Assembly (NCBI GenBank): GCA_046350115.1
Contig: JAXMAZ010000034.1
Location: 13,840-77,839, forward strand
DNA from: JAXMAZ01 sp046350115
GTDB taxonomy: Bacteria > Planctomycetota > Planctomycetia > Gemmatales > Gemmataceae
DNA: 64,000 nucleotides
Reading direction: 5' to 3'
Shown here piece after piece: positions 18,007-25,374 of this stretch. The translations under genes were made by a program, and so were the position numbers. Under the pieces are notes generated by a model. That model searched no databases, was not told the origin of the DNA, and saw only the letters and a program-made list of their open reading frames with translations. Every line of letters starts with the position of its first letter. The stretch's first letter is position 1.

Positions 18007-18730
18007 CACCCCCCGTCCCGGGCTGGCCCTGACCGCCTTGCGGTACGCGGCCGGGGAGCTGCCGGCGACCGAGGCGGCCGTGTTCGACGCCCAACTGGCG
18101 GTCGATCAGGCCGCCCGGGACGCCCTGGAGGAGGCGATCCGGCTGTCGGCCGCGGCCCTCGGCCGGCCGGCCCCGGCCCCGGACCCGCTGGCCCGCAGCG
18201 CCGTCCTGGACCGGCTCCGCCCGACGCTCATCAGCCGGGCGTTCCCCCGCCGGCCGTACCGCGGCCACCCGCTCACCTGGGCCGGGCTGGGCGGGGTGAT
18301 GGCCGCCGGGCTGACCGCCCTGGGCGTCTGGCTGGGCGACCCGCCGGCCGCGCCCGTCTCCGCCCGGCGGCCGCCGGCGAGGATGATCGATGCGACACCG
18401 GCCCCGCGGCCGGTGCAGTTCGTCGAGGCGGCCCCGGCCCCGCGGCCGGCCCCCGCGGCCCCGGTCGTGGTCGCCGACGCCACCCCGGCCCCGGCGCTGG
18501 CGGCCTCACAAGCCGACGTCCGACCGCCGGCCCCGACGGGCAAACCGGCCCCAGAAGACGAGACGACCCCGCCGGCCGTCGAAGCCCCGCCGGACACGCC
18601 GGCCCGGACGGCCGCCGACCCGTCGGCCACCGCCCCCCGGCCGGCCCGACAGCCGGCCGAGCCGAGCAGCTTCAACCCGTCCCTCGGGCCGGTCGAGATG
18701 GATGAACCGGGAGCGGGATCGGCCGGGTGA
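17999..18730 (+). CDS. Membrane-bound putative anti-sigma factor
   Basis: This 243-residue protein overlaps the sigma gene by 8 bases. Residues 1-60 form an acidic helical region (LRYAAGELPATEAAVFDAQL) in the position of an anti-sigma domain, where ZAS-type proteins often keep an LxxYxxGEL motif, but it lacks the HxxxCxxC zinc ligands. One membrane helix follows at about residues 97-117 (LTWAGLGGVMAAGLTALGVWL), and then a long Pro/Ala/Thr-rich tail likely lies outside the membrane. Gene order and topology support an anti-sigma role; direct motif evidence is limited. Confidence 0.75.
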   Translation: MADTPRPGLALTALRYAAGELPATEAAVFDAQLAVDQAARDALEEAIRLSAAALGRPAPAPDPLARSAVLDRLRPTLISRAFPRRPYRGHPLTWAGLGGVMAAGLTALGVWLGDPPAAPVSARRPPARMIDATPAPRPVQFVEAAPAPRPAPAAPVVVADATPAPALAASQADVRPPAPTGKPAPEDETTPPAVEAPPDTPARTAADPSATAPRPARQPAEPSSFNPSLGPVEMDEPGAGSAG

Positions 18731-18733
18731 CGC

Positions 18734-19240
18734 TCACCCTCCCGGCTCGCCCAACTCCCGGTACATCACCAGCACGTCCACCGGCCCCAGCGCCGCGTGC
18801 CGGAACGCCCCGGGCAGCAGGCCGACCGTGCGGAACCCGCACCCCTCCCACGCCCGCACCGCCGCCGCGTTCGTGCTCACCACGTAGTTGAACTGCATCG
18901 CCGTGAAGCCCCGCCGGCGGGCCTCGTCCAGCGAGTGCCGGCACATCGCCCCGGCGACCCCCTGGCCGCGAGCGCCCGCCGCCACCATGTACCCGCCGTT
19001 GGCCACGTGGTCGCCGCGGCCCGGCTGGTTCGGGCGGACGTAGTAGGTGCCGGCGAACCGCCCGTTGGCCTCGGCCACGAACGCCGCCGCCGGCGGGTCG
19101 AACCAGAGCGCGCGGGCCACTTCTTCAGGGGTGTGTTCGTCGTAGGCGAAGACGTCGCCGGCGGCGGCGACCTGCCGGAACAGCCCCCAGATGGCCGGCC
19201 AGTCGGCCACCGTCGCGGGGCGGATGACGAGGGGAGGCAT
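18734..19240 (-). CDS. GNAT-family N-acetyltransferase
   Basis: This 168-residue protein has the GNAT fold: an N-terminal strand (LVIRPATVADWPAIWGLFRQ), the central beta sheet (GTYYVRP), the acetyl-CoA pyrophosphate loop ARGQGVAGAM (Q/RxxGxG/A type) and the C-terminal YVVSTNAAAVRAWEGCGF. It resembles yeast Mpr1/phosphinothricin-acetyltransferase-like members. The acceptor is unknown. It starts at ATG 19240 with a GAGG site just upstream and ends 4 bp from the convergent anti-sigma gene stop. Confidence 0.9.
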   Translation of the reverse strand: MPPLVIRPATVADWPAIWGLFRQVAAAGDVFAYDEHTPEEVARALWFDPPAAAFVAEANGRFAGTYYVRPNQPGRGDHVANGGYMVAAGARGQGVAGAMCRHSLDEARRRGFTAMQFNYVVSTNAAAVRAWEGCGFRTVGLLPGAFRHAALGPVDVLVMYRELGEPGG

Positions 19241-19245
19241 GGGGA

Positions 19246-20067
19246 TCAGACCGACTGCCGGGCAGACGCGGCCAGGCCGTTGGACAGGTGGTGGCCGTTC
19301 CCGTTTCCGTTCACGTGGCCGTTGCCGTTGCGGTAGGTGCCCGCCTTGTGGACCGGCACCGGCAGCCCCGGCGGGTGGACGTACCGGCCGCCCCGGTAGA
19401 TGTCCGTCAGCATCGACTTGGCCAACAGCGGCAGGTCGGTCCGGCCGACCGCCGCGACCGTCGCGTCCACGTCGTAGGCCACCTGCTTCAGCTCGACCTT
19501 GCCGTCGTCGATGACCGCGTACCGGACCCGGGGGTCGCCGTCCCGGGACAGGCCGACGCTGCCCGGGTTGACCACCGTCACCCGGCCGACGGGCAGGCTG
19601 TACTGGGTGTGGGTGTGGCCGACGCACACGAAGTCGACCGGGAACCCCTTCAGCCGCGGCTCCCAGGCGGCCGGGTCCGGGTAGACGTACTCGTCCAGCG
19701 GGTCGCGGGGGGAGGCGTGGACGACCAGGAACCGCAGCCCGCCGAGCGTGACCATGGCCATGGTCGGCAGGTCGGCCAGGAACCGGCGGTCGGCGGCGGA
19801 CAGGGTGCGGGCGGTGGTCTCGCGGGTGGCCATCGTCAGATACCGGAACCCGCTCACCCCCTGGACCGACACCCCCTGGGCGGCCCCGTGGTCGTGGTTC
19901 CCGCGGACGCACACGGTGACGTGCTTGCGGACCCAGTCGAAGACCGGCCCGTGGTCCGGCCCGTACTCGACGAGGTCGCCCATGCACACGCACGCGTCGA
20001 ACGGCTCGGTGATGGCCGCCAGGGCGGCCGGGTTGGCGTGCAGGTCCGAGACGACCAGGATGCGCAT
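19246..20067 (-). CDS. Calcineurin-like metallophosphoesterase
   Basis: This 273-residue protein has all the metallophosphoesterase motifs in order: DLH at the N-terminus (SDLHANPAAL), GDLVEYG, GNHDHG, then VVHASP and GHTHTQYS. Two metal ions are expected. It belongs to the YfcE/protein-phosphatase-like group, and the substrate is unknown. The C-terminus is a glycine/asparagine/histidine-rich low-complexity stretch (NGNGHVNGNGNGHH), which is odd for the family and may bind metal. Its stop is 5 bp upstream of the GNAT gene start, so the two are probably co-transcribed. Confidence 0.92.
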   Translation of the reverse strand: MRILVVSDLHANPAALAAITEPFDACVCMGDLVEYGPDHGPVFDWVRKHVTVCVRGNHDHGAAQGVSVQGVSGFRYLTMATRETTARTLSAADRRFLADLPTMAMVTLGGLRFLVVHASPRDPLDEYVYPDPAAWEPRLKGFPVDFVCVGHTHTQYSLPVGRVTVVNPGSVGLSRDGDPRVRYAVIDDGKVELKQVAYDVDATVAAVGRTDLPLLAKSMLTDIYRGGRYVHPPGLPVPVHKAGTYRNGNGHVNGNGNGHHLSNGLAASARQSV

Positions 20068-20278
20068 GCGGCCCCTCCCGCCGTGATCCTAGTTCATCGG
20101 CGGGGGGGCAGGATAGTCTCTGCACACGGAATTTCTTAACGATCTGGGCAGCGCAGGCGACCGGGCGGCGGAAGCGGCAGGGCCGAATCCCGACCGCCCG
20201 GCGAGAGTTAGGTCCGGGCGGCGGTTATTGGCCGACCGGTGTTGCGGGAGTGAACATCTCACGCCGGCGCGGAACCCG

Positions 20279-21059
20279 TCACCGCAACTCGCCGACGACC
20301 ACTCGCTCTACCCCGGCGGCGGCCCGGATTGCGGCTGCTGCATCCCACGCGGCGGCCGGATCCGCAGCCGACCCGGACACGGTCGCCACCCCGTTCGCCA
20401 GGGTGACGGTCAGCCCGGCGAACCGGGACGACTTGGCCTTCAGCCCGGCGAGCACGTCGGCCGGCCCCTCCGCCGGCACGGTCGGCACGGCCGGGGCCGG
20501 GATGGTCGGGTACGGCGGTGGCAAAGCCGGCCGCTGCGGGCCGACCGAGGACACCGGGTCGAGCAGCAGCCGGAAATCGACCATCGGCGGAACGACCCGT
20601 TGGGCCGTCACCACCCCGGCCGGTGCTTGGGGGCGGGGGCTTGGGGGCGGGGCTAGACGCCGGGGGGCGGGTTGGGGGCCGGGGTCGGCACGGCCCAACC
20701 CGCGACCGCCGGGGCGGCGAGCCGCTGGCCCACCTTCGCCACCAGCGGGTCTTCGGCCGCCGGCACCCAGCAGGCCACCTTCACGTCGGTCAGCCCCGGG
20801 ACCGCCCGCAGCACCGCCTCCACCCGCGACCGGGCGGCCTCGTCCGGCACGGCCCCGCCGACCACCGCCGCCCGCCCGACCACGCTGACGATCAGGTTCA
20901 GCCGGTGGAGTTCGGGCACTTGGCCAGGGCCGCGTCCGCCTTCCGCTCCAGGTCGCGGTCGGACTCGGCCACCGGGGCCGGGGGCGGCAGTTCGCCGGCG
21001 GCGACCGGGCCGGCCAGCCAAAGCCCCAGGACTGCGGACCGAATTACGAAGCGGGTCAT
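20279..21059 (-). CDS. Secreted protein with two BON domains (frame broken near 20926 and 20665)
   Basis: From ATG 21059 the frame encodes a signal peptide (IRSAVLGLWLAGPVAAG) and the start of a BON domain (DRDLERKADAALAKCP), then breaks. The adjacent frame continues ELHRLNLIVSVVGRAAVVGG and VLRAVPGLTDVKV, which complete a first BON domain. After a proline-rich linker, where a second frame change is needed in a C/G run, a second BON domain follows (LTVTLANGVATVSGSA and AIRAAAGVERVVVGELR), ending at 20279. BON domains are small periplasmic phospholipid- or surface-binding modules, often paired as in OsmY. The split frames could mean a pseudogene, but both breaks sit in homopolymers and the coding signal is intact throughout. 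Confidence 0.6.
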
Positions 21060-21251
21060 CGGGTGCCCTCGCGCCACTCACCGAATTGTGCGTCGGTGGA
21101 ACGACCTGAGTAACCGAACTTGAGCGAAAGTGGTGAAAAACCGCCGCGTCGTGGGGCCGTGCGGACTCGTCAGCGAACCCCGACCGGTCGGCGAACCGGT
21201 TCCGGTGGGCGAAGAGGTGCGGGTGATGCGGGCGGGGATAGCCCTCTTCTG

Positions 21252-21387
21252 GTTCCCACGCTCTGCGTGGGAACGCACGAGGCGACGCTCCGCGTCGCGG
21301 ACGATCCGAGTGGGTGGCAGCGTCCCCGGGTAGGAAGGTTGCGACGCGGAGCGTCGCCCCCGTGCGTTCCACGCAGAGCGTGGGAAC
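21252..21387. repeat. Intergenic palindrome, GTTCCCACGCTCTGCGTGGGAAC family
   Basis: Two near-identical 47-base inverted arms (21252-21298 and 21341-21387) each hold smaller hairpins (TCCCACGCTCTGCGTGGGA and GCGACGCTCCGCGTCGC). It fills most of the 412-bp gap 21060-21471, where I see no gene. This type of element is widespread in bacterial genomes and commonly generates false ORFs that read VPTLCVGT. Confidence 0.85.
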
Positions 21388-21471
21388 GAGGAAGATGGGT
21401 GGTGCTAGCGGCCGGGGTTGTGGGTCGGGTACAATCGGCGGTTCGACAGGGTGTCTGACCGGAGGCGGGTC

Positions 21472-22152
21472 ATGGGCGTCTGCGTCGGGGATCTCGGCCG
21501 GGCCGTCTCCCCGCTCACCCCGGCCGGCAAGGTGGAGCTGCACGGGGAGCGGGTGGACGCCCGGGCCGAGGCCGGGTACGTGCCCCCGGGGTGCCGGGTG
21601 GTGGTCGTCCGCGGGGACGCCTTCGGGCTGGTCGTCCGGGCGGTGGCCGACGGCGAGGTGGTGACGGTCGCCGGGCTGGGGGCCGAGATCCCCCGGCTCG
21701 AATCCGAGATGACCGGGGAGGAGATCGCCGCCGCCGCCGAACTGGCCCGGGCCGAGCGGCAGGAGCGGTTCCGCGAGAAGCTGGCCGACGGCAGCGTCCG
21801 GGCGGCGGTGATCGGCGGGGCGGTCGGGGCCGGGGCGGCCCTGCTCGGCCAGTGGCTGGACGGGGCGGACGGGTTCAGCTGGGAGACGGTCGGCGGGGTG
21901 GCGGCGACCGGGGCGGCGGCGACGGCCGGCCTGTACGCCGCCGCCACTGCCGTGCGGCCGCCCGGGTCGGGGCCGGGATGGGCGGGTGGGTGGCCGGGGT
22001 GCGGGCTGGTCGCCGGCGCCGCCGGGTGGGTGGCCGGGCTGCTGCTCGGCGGGCTGCCGCTCGCTCTGGCCGCGGGCGGTGGCGGGATGGTGGCCGGGGC
22101 CATGCTCGGCGGGCTGGGGCTGTGGCTGATCGGGCTGCTGGGGGACGGATAA
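21472..22152 (+). CDS. NfeD-like membrane protein
   Basis: In this 226-residue protein, residues 1-75 look like the NfeD C-terminal OB-fold domain (GRAVSPLTPAGKVELHGERV and then VPPGCRVVVVRGD), which in the family assists stomatin-type membrane scaffolds. A charged helix follows (EMTGEEIAAAAELARAERQE), and then at least three hydrophobic segments from about residue 100 to the end. The order, with OB fold first and membrane part last, is inverted relative to classical NfeD, which makes the role uncertain. A GGAGG site lies 6 bases before ATG 21472. It is convergent with the PQQ-propeller gene. Confidence 0.7.
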   Translation: MGVCVGDLGRAVSPLTPAGKVELHGERVDARAEAGYVPPGCRVVVVRGDAFGLVVRAVADGEVVTVAGLGAEIPRLESEMTGEEIAAAAELARAERQERFREKLADGSVRAAVIGGAVGAGAALLGQWLDGADGFSWETVGGVAATGAAATAGLYAAATAVRPPGSGPGWAGGWPGCGLVAGAAGWVAGLLLGGLPLALAAGGGGMVAGAMLGGLGLWLIGLLGDG

Positions 22153-22158
22153 CAAACC

Positions 22159-22274
22159 CGAAAGCCCACGGACGACCGTCCGTGGGCGAATCCGCAACCG
22201 CCGCCCCCCGCCCCGGCGACTCGGGTTCCGACGCATGCAGTCGCGCCCACCCGTTGCCACGGGTGGGCTTTCGG
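22159..22274. repeat. Intergenic palindrome with internal hairpins, CCGAAAGCCCAC family
   Basis: Outer arms (CCGAAAGCCCAC near 22159-22169 and GTGGGCTTTCGG at 22263-22274) enclose two internal hairpins, 22164-22187 and 22245-22268. It occupies the whole gap between two convergent genes, so it could serve as a bidirectional terminator. A minimal version of the same sequence lies inside the gene at 23827 (24467-24496). Confidence 0.75.
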
Positions 22275-22293
22275 AGGTGGACTTTTCCCCCGT

Positions 22294-23550
22294 TCACCTC
22301 CGGTCAAAGCGGTACAACTGCGTCTCCGTCCGCACGAACAGCGCCCCGTCCACCGGCACGAACGTGGCGAACGTCTTCTCCCCCAGGTCGCTGCGGCTCA
22401 GCTCCTTGTACTCCTTGCCGGCCGCGAGCACCTGCCCGACCCCCTCCTCGCTGGTCAGATAGATTTTGCCGTCCCAGGCGATCGGGGACGCCGAGTACCC
22501 CTTCCCCGGGAGCCGCTCGGAGTAGTGCGTCTTGCCGGTCCGGGCGTCGATGCAACTGAGGAACCCCATGTCCGCGATCAGGTACAGCTCGTCGCCCACG
22601 AGCAGCGGGGTGGGCGTGTTCGGGGTGTAGAACTTCTCCTTCCACACCAGGGCCGGCTTGACGCTGCCGCCGGCCCACGGGTCGACGGCGATCAGGTGCG
22701 CGGCGTCGTACCCGGTGGACAGCCACACCTTGCCGAACGCCTCCACCGGCCGGCAGATGAGCGACCACCCCGGCCGCGGGTACTTGGCCCGCCACAGCTC
22801 CTTGCCGGTCGCCGGGTCGTACCCCATCACGTAGTCCGCCGCCGGGCTGACGATCACCGTCTTCCCGGCGGCCGTCACCGCCTGGCAGGTGGCGAACGAG
22901 AACGTCATCCGGGCGGTGGTGTTCCGCGGCGTCTTCCAGCGGACTTTGCCGGTCGCCTTGTCCAGCGCGACGACGAACGCCACGTCCCGGCCGTCGCAGC
23001 AGAACACCACCGCGTCGCCGACCAGGATTGGCGACCCGCCGTTGCCGTGCATCGGGTGGTAGGTCAGCTCCTGCGTCTTCCACAGCACCTTGCCGTCCAG
23101 GTCGAGGGCGGCGGTGCCCATGTGGCCGAAGTGGGCGACCACGGTTTTGCCGTCGCTCACCGGGGTCGGGCTGGCGTGGCTGTTCTTCTTGTGCGGCGGC
23201 GGGGCGGTCTTGCCGTCCTCCCTGAACAGCTCCACGTCCCACAGCAGCGACCCGGACTTGGCGTCCACGGCCACCGCCCGCAGCGAGTAGTCCGGCGTGT
23301 CATTCCCCGAAAGGGGGACGGCGGTGGTCATCACCAGCTTGCCGCCGACGTGGATCGGGGACGACCACCCCTTGCCCGGGATCGGCGTCTTCCAGGTGAC
23401 GTTGGTGGTCGGACCCCACTCGGTCGGGAGCGGCTTGCCGGCGTAGTGGCCGGTGCCGTTCGGCCCACGGAATTCGAGCCAGTCCGTAGCGATGAGGGGC
23501 GAGGGGCACGGGGCGAGCAAAAGCAGCGCGAACACAGCGAGGCGGTGCAT
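22294..23550 (-). CDS. Secreted PQQ-like beta-propeller protein (BamB-type repeats)
   Basis: This 418-residue protein has a signal peptide (residues 1-21, HRLAVFALLLLAPCPSPLIA) and the planctomycete hallmark DWLEFRGPNGTG, the usual opening of their PQQ-repeat proteins. Repeated WxxP/GKxLWxxxL-type blades follow (SGSLLWDVELF, GKVLWKTQEL, GKELWRAKYP, TGKTHYSERL), indicating a beta-propeller of about eight blades. It is probably periplasmic or surface-exposed and non-enzymatic, since no separate catalytic motif is seen. It starts at ATG 23550 and stands alone. Confidence 0.9.
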   Translation of the reverse strand: MHRLAVFALLLLAPCPSPLIATDWLEFRGPNGTGHYAGKPLPTEWGPTTNVTWKTPIPGKGWSSPIHVGGKLVMTTAVPLSGNDTPDYSLRAVAVDAKSGSLLWDVELFREDGKTAPPPHKKNSHASPTPVSDGKTVVAHFGHMGTAALDLDGKVLWKTQELTYHPMHGNGGSPILVGDAVVFCCDGRDVAFVVALDKATGKVRWKTPRNTTARMTFSFATCQAVTAAGKTVIVSPAADYVMGYDPATGKELWRAKYPRPGWSLICRPVEAFGKVWLSTGYDAAHLIAVDPWAGGSVKPALVWKEKFYTPNTPTPLLVGDELYLIADMGFLSCIDARTGKTHYSERLPGKGYSASPIAWDGKIYLTSEEGVGQVLAAGKEYKELSRSDLGEKTFATFVPVDGALFVRTETQLYRFDRR

Positions 23551-23616
23551 CGGCAGGGTTCCTGGGTGCGGAGAGGGGGTCAGTTTACCGGGCCGGGAGC
23601 GTTCCGGGCTTGGGTT

Positions 23617-23758
23617 TTCCTCCCCCTCCCTGCTTCGGGGGGGGGGGCGGGGGGGTTAACGACAGCTCGCCTGTCCCCGCGACTTCGGAGTCGGTTGGAT
23701 CGGGTGGCCGGCTCGACCCCACCCCCGGCCCCCTCCCCGAAGCAGGGAGGGGGAGCAA
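23617..23758. repeat. Intergenic palindrome, CTCCCCCTCCCTGCTTCGGGG family
   Basis: The left arm (TCCCCCTCCCTGCTTCGGGG) and right arm (CCCCGAAGCAGGGAGGGGGA) are inverted copies about 100 bases apart, with G-rich flanks. A second copy lies at about 47199-47345 and a partial one near 54945-54975. It fills much of the 276-bp gap between two divergent genes, so promoters there must lie in or beside it. Confidence 0.8.
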
Positions 23759-23826
23759 GTGGGTAGACGGTTCGGGGAAGGCGTGCGGCCGGGTACAATC
23801 ACCGGCATCCTCCCGGAGTTGGACCG

Positions 23827-25296
23827 ATGGCCGCCCCGACCCCGCTCGCCGGTTACACCCCGTACAAGAATCTGCCGCCGCTCGCCGGGCTGTGCTCAAT
23901 CGAGGAGGCGGCCAAGCCGGGGCTGCCGGTCGAGGAGTGCGTCCGCCGGCTGAAGCGGATCCACTACGCCTTCAAGCGGCTGCACCAGATCCTGACCGCC
24001 CGCATCACCGCCGAGCCGGTCTACGAGCTGAAGACGGCGTTCGCCCACCATGCCTACCTGTGTGCCGAGCACGTGGCGGCGATCCGCCAGCGGGTGGCCG
24101 AGATGCGGGAGCCGCCGCTCGGGCTGGAGGACATGCCGCACCCGGCATTAGAGGCGTTCTTCGACGAGATTCTGGCGGCGCCGACGACGGAGGAGCTGCT
24201 GCACAGCGTTTATGACATCGCGCTCGGCGCGGTTGATCGAACGTCTTGGCAGTACATGGAGGACACGAACCCTCTCACCGACGCTCCGAGCCGGCGAGTC
24301 CTGAAGTTCGCCCGCGTCGAAGTCGAAGAGATGCGCGACTTCGGGATGTTCTGTTTCCCGATGGTGATCGGTGGCTATCAGCAGCACCCCGACATCCGCG
24401 ACTGGGTTGATACGGTGCTGAACCCGCTGCTGACCGCCGCCGGCGGGCTGGACGGGACGCGGCCCCAAAGCCCACCCCCAGCAGGGGGTGGGCTTTCGCC
24501 CCAGGAACTCCCCCGCCGATACTCCAAGACCCCCTATGTCTACGACCCTGTACCCAAGCGCGACGAACGCTTCACCGACCCGTGGAACCAGGGGGTGAAC
24601 GCCGAGGCCTTCTTGTACGACGAGTCGAAGCCGGCCAAGGCGAAAGTGCTGATGATGCTGTACAAACGGCTGCGGGAGATCGACGTGCCGGAGATGATGG
24701 CGTCCATCATCACCCAGACGCCGGGCAAGCCGTGGGGGTACTACCGGGACATGTCCCGCCAACTCTGGGACGAGGCCCGGCACGCCATGATGGGCGAGGT
24801 CGGGTTCGTCGCCCTCGGGGTGGACTGGACCAAGGCCAAAGTCACCTTCAACTGGTCGTACCGGCTGAACACCGAATGCACCCCGATGGAGCGGCACGGG
24901 GTACTGTACTTCATCGAGCAGGGGCTGATGCCGCGGACCGGCAAGCGGTACGAGTTCGAGGTGGCCCGGGACTCCGGACTGCCGCTGGCCGCGACGCTCC
25001 AGGACTTCGACTGGGCGGACGAGGTGCTGCACAGCCAGATCGGCCGGGCATGGTACGTGCCCGAGTTCGGGAGTTTGCAGGCGGCACTCGACTTCGGGGA
25101 CAAGGCGTGGTCGAAGATCCTGAGCAACTGGACGACGGTGAAAGAACAGGGGCTGACCCGACATGACAACTGGTGGCCGGCGGTGTACGAGCAGGCGTGC
25201 GCCGCGGCCGGCGAGCGGCCGGACCCGGCCGTCCTCGGGTACGCTCAGACGTACGAGGGGACGCGGGCCGACCTCCAGCGGGTGATGGGCGAGTGA
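23827..25296 (+). CDS. Ferritin-like (putative di-iron) protein of unknown function
   Basis: This 489-residue, all-helical-looking protein contains RQLWDEARHAMMGEVGFVALG in the second half. The ExxH pattern (EARH) is a hallmark of ferritin-like di-iron four-helix bundles. A possible partner helix is FAHHAYLCAEHVAAI near residue 75. A related planctomycete family is annotated only as ferritin-like or hypothetical. In-frame between residues about 214 and 224 sits a 30-base palindrome (24467-24496) that encodes a proline/glycine loop and is probably a repeat insertion tolerated in a surface loop. It starts at ATG 23827 after GGAGTTGGACCG. It is presumably cytosolic. Oxidase, hydroxylase and iron-storage roles are all possible. 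Confidence 0.65.
   Translation: MAAPTPLAGYTPYKNLPPLAGLCSIEEAAKPGLPVEECVRRLKRIHYAFKRLHQILTARITAEPVYELKTAFAHHAYLCAEHVAAIRQRVAEMREPPLGLEDMPHPALEAFFDEILAAPTTEELLHSVYDIALGAVDRTSWQYMEDTNPLTDAPSRRVLKFARVEVEEMRDFGMFCFPMVIGGYQQHPDIRDWVDTVLNPLLTAAGGLDGTRPQSPPPAGGGLSPQELPRRYSKTPYVYDPVPKRDERFTDPWNQGVNAEAFLYDESKPAKAKVLMMLYKRLREIDVPEMMASIITQTPGKPWGYYRDMSRQLWDEARHAMMGEVGFVALGVDWTKAKVTFNWSYRLNTECTPMERHGVLYFIEQGLMPRTGKRYEFEVARDSGLPLAATLQDFDWADEVLHSQIGRAWYVPEFGSLQAALDFGDKAWSKILSNWTTVKEQGLTRHDNWWPAVYEQACAAAGERPDPAVLGYAQTYEGTRADLQRVMGE
24467..24496. repeat. Small palindrome inside a coding region
   Basis: Perfect 13-base arms (AAAGCCCACCCCC and GGGGGTGGGCTTT) flank a 4-base loop. The sequence matches the CCGAAAGCCCAC intergenic family at 22159-22274. 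It is in frame in the host gene and encodes a proline/glycine-rich stretch. Confidence 0.8.
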
Positions 25297-25374
25297 CCCC
25301 TCCCGCCCGCCCGCCGGGCCGGCCATAATGGCGGGACGGCCGGACTCACGGGCCGCACCCGGAAGGGCACCTGA

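Noticed and set aside
20653..22260. A 535-codon minus-strand frame spanning the NfeD-like gene and the BON gene
   Set aside because: Only its last 90 codons have BON similarity; the rest is antisense to the NfeD-like gene or translates a palindrome. I assigned that part to the frameshifted BON gene.
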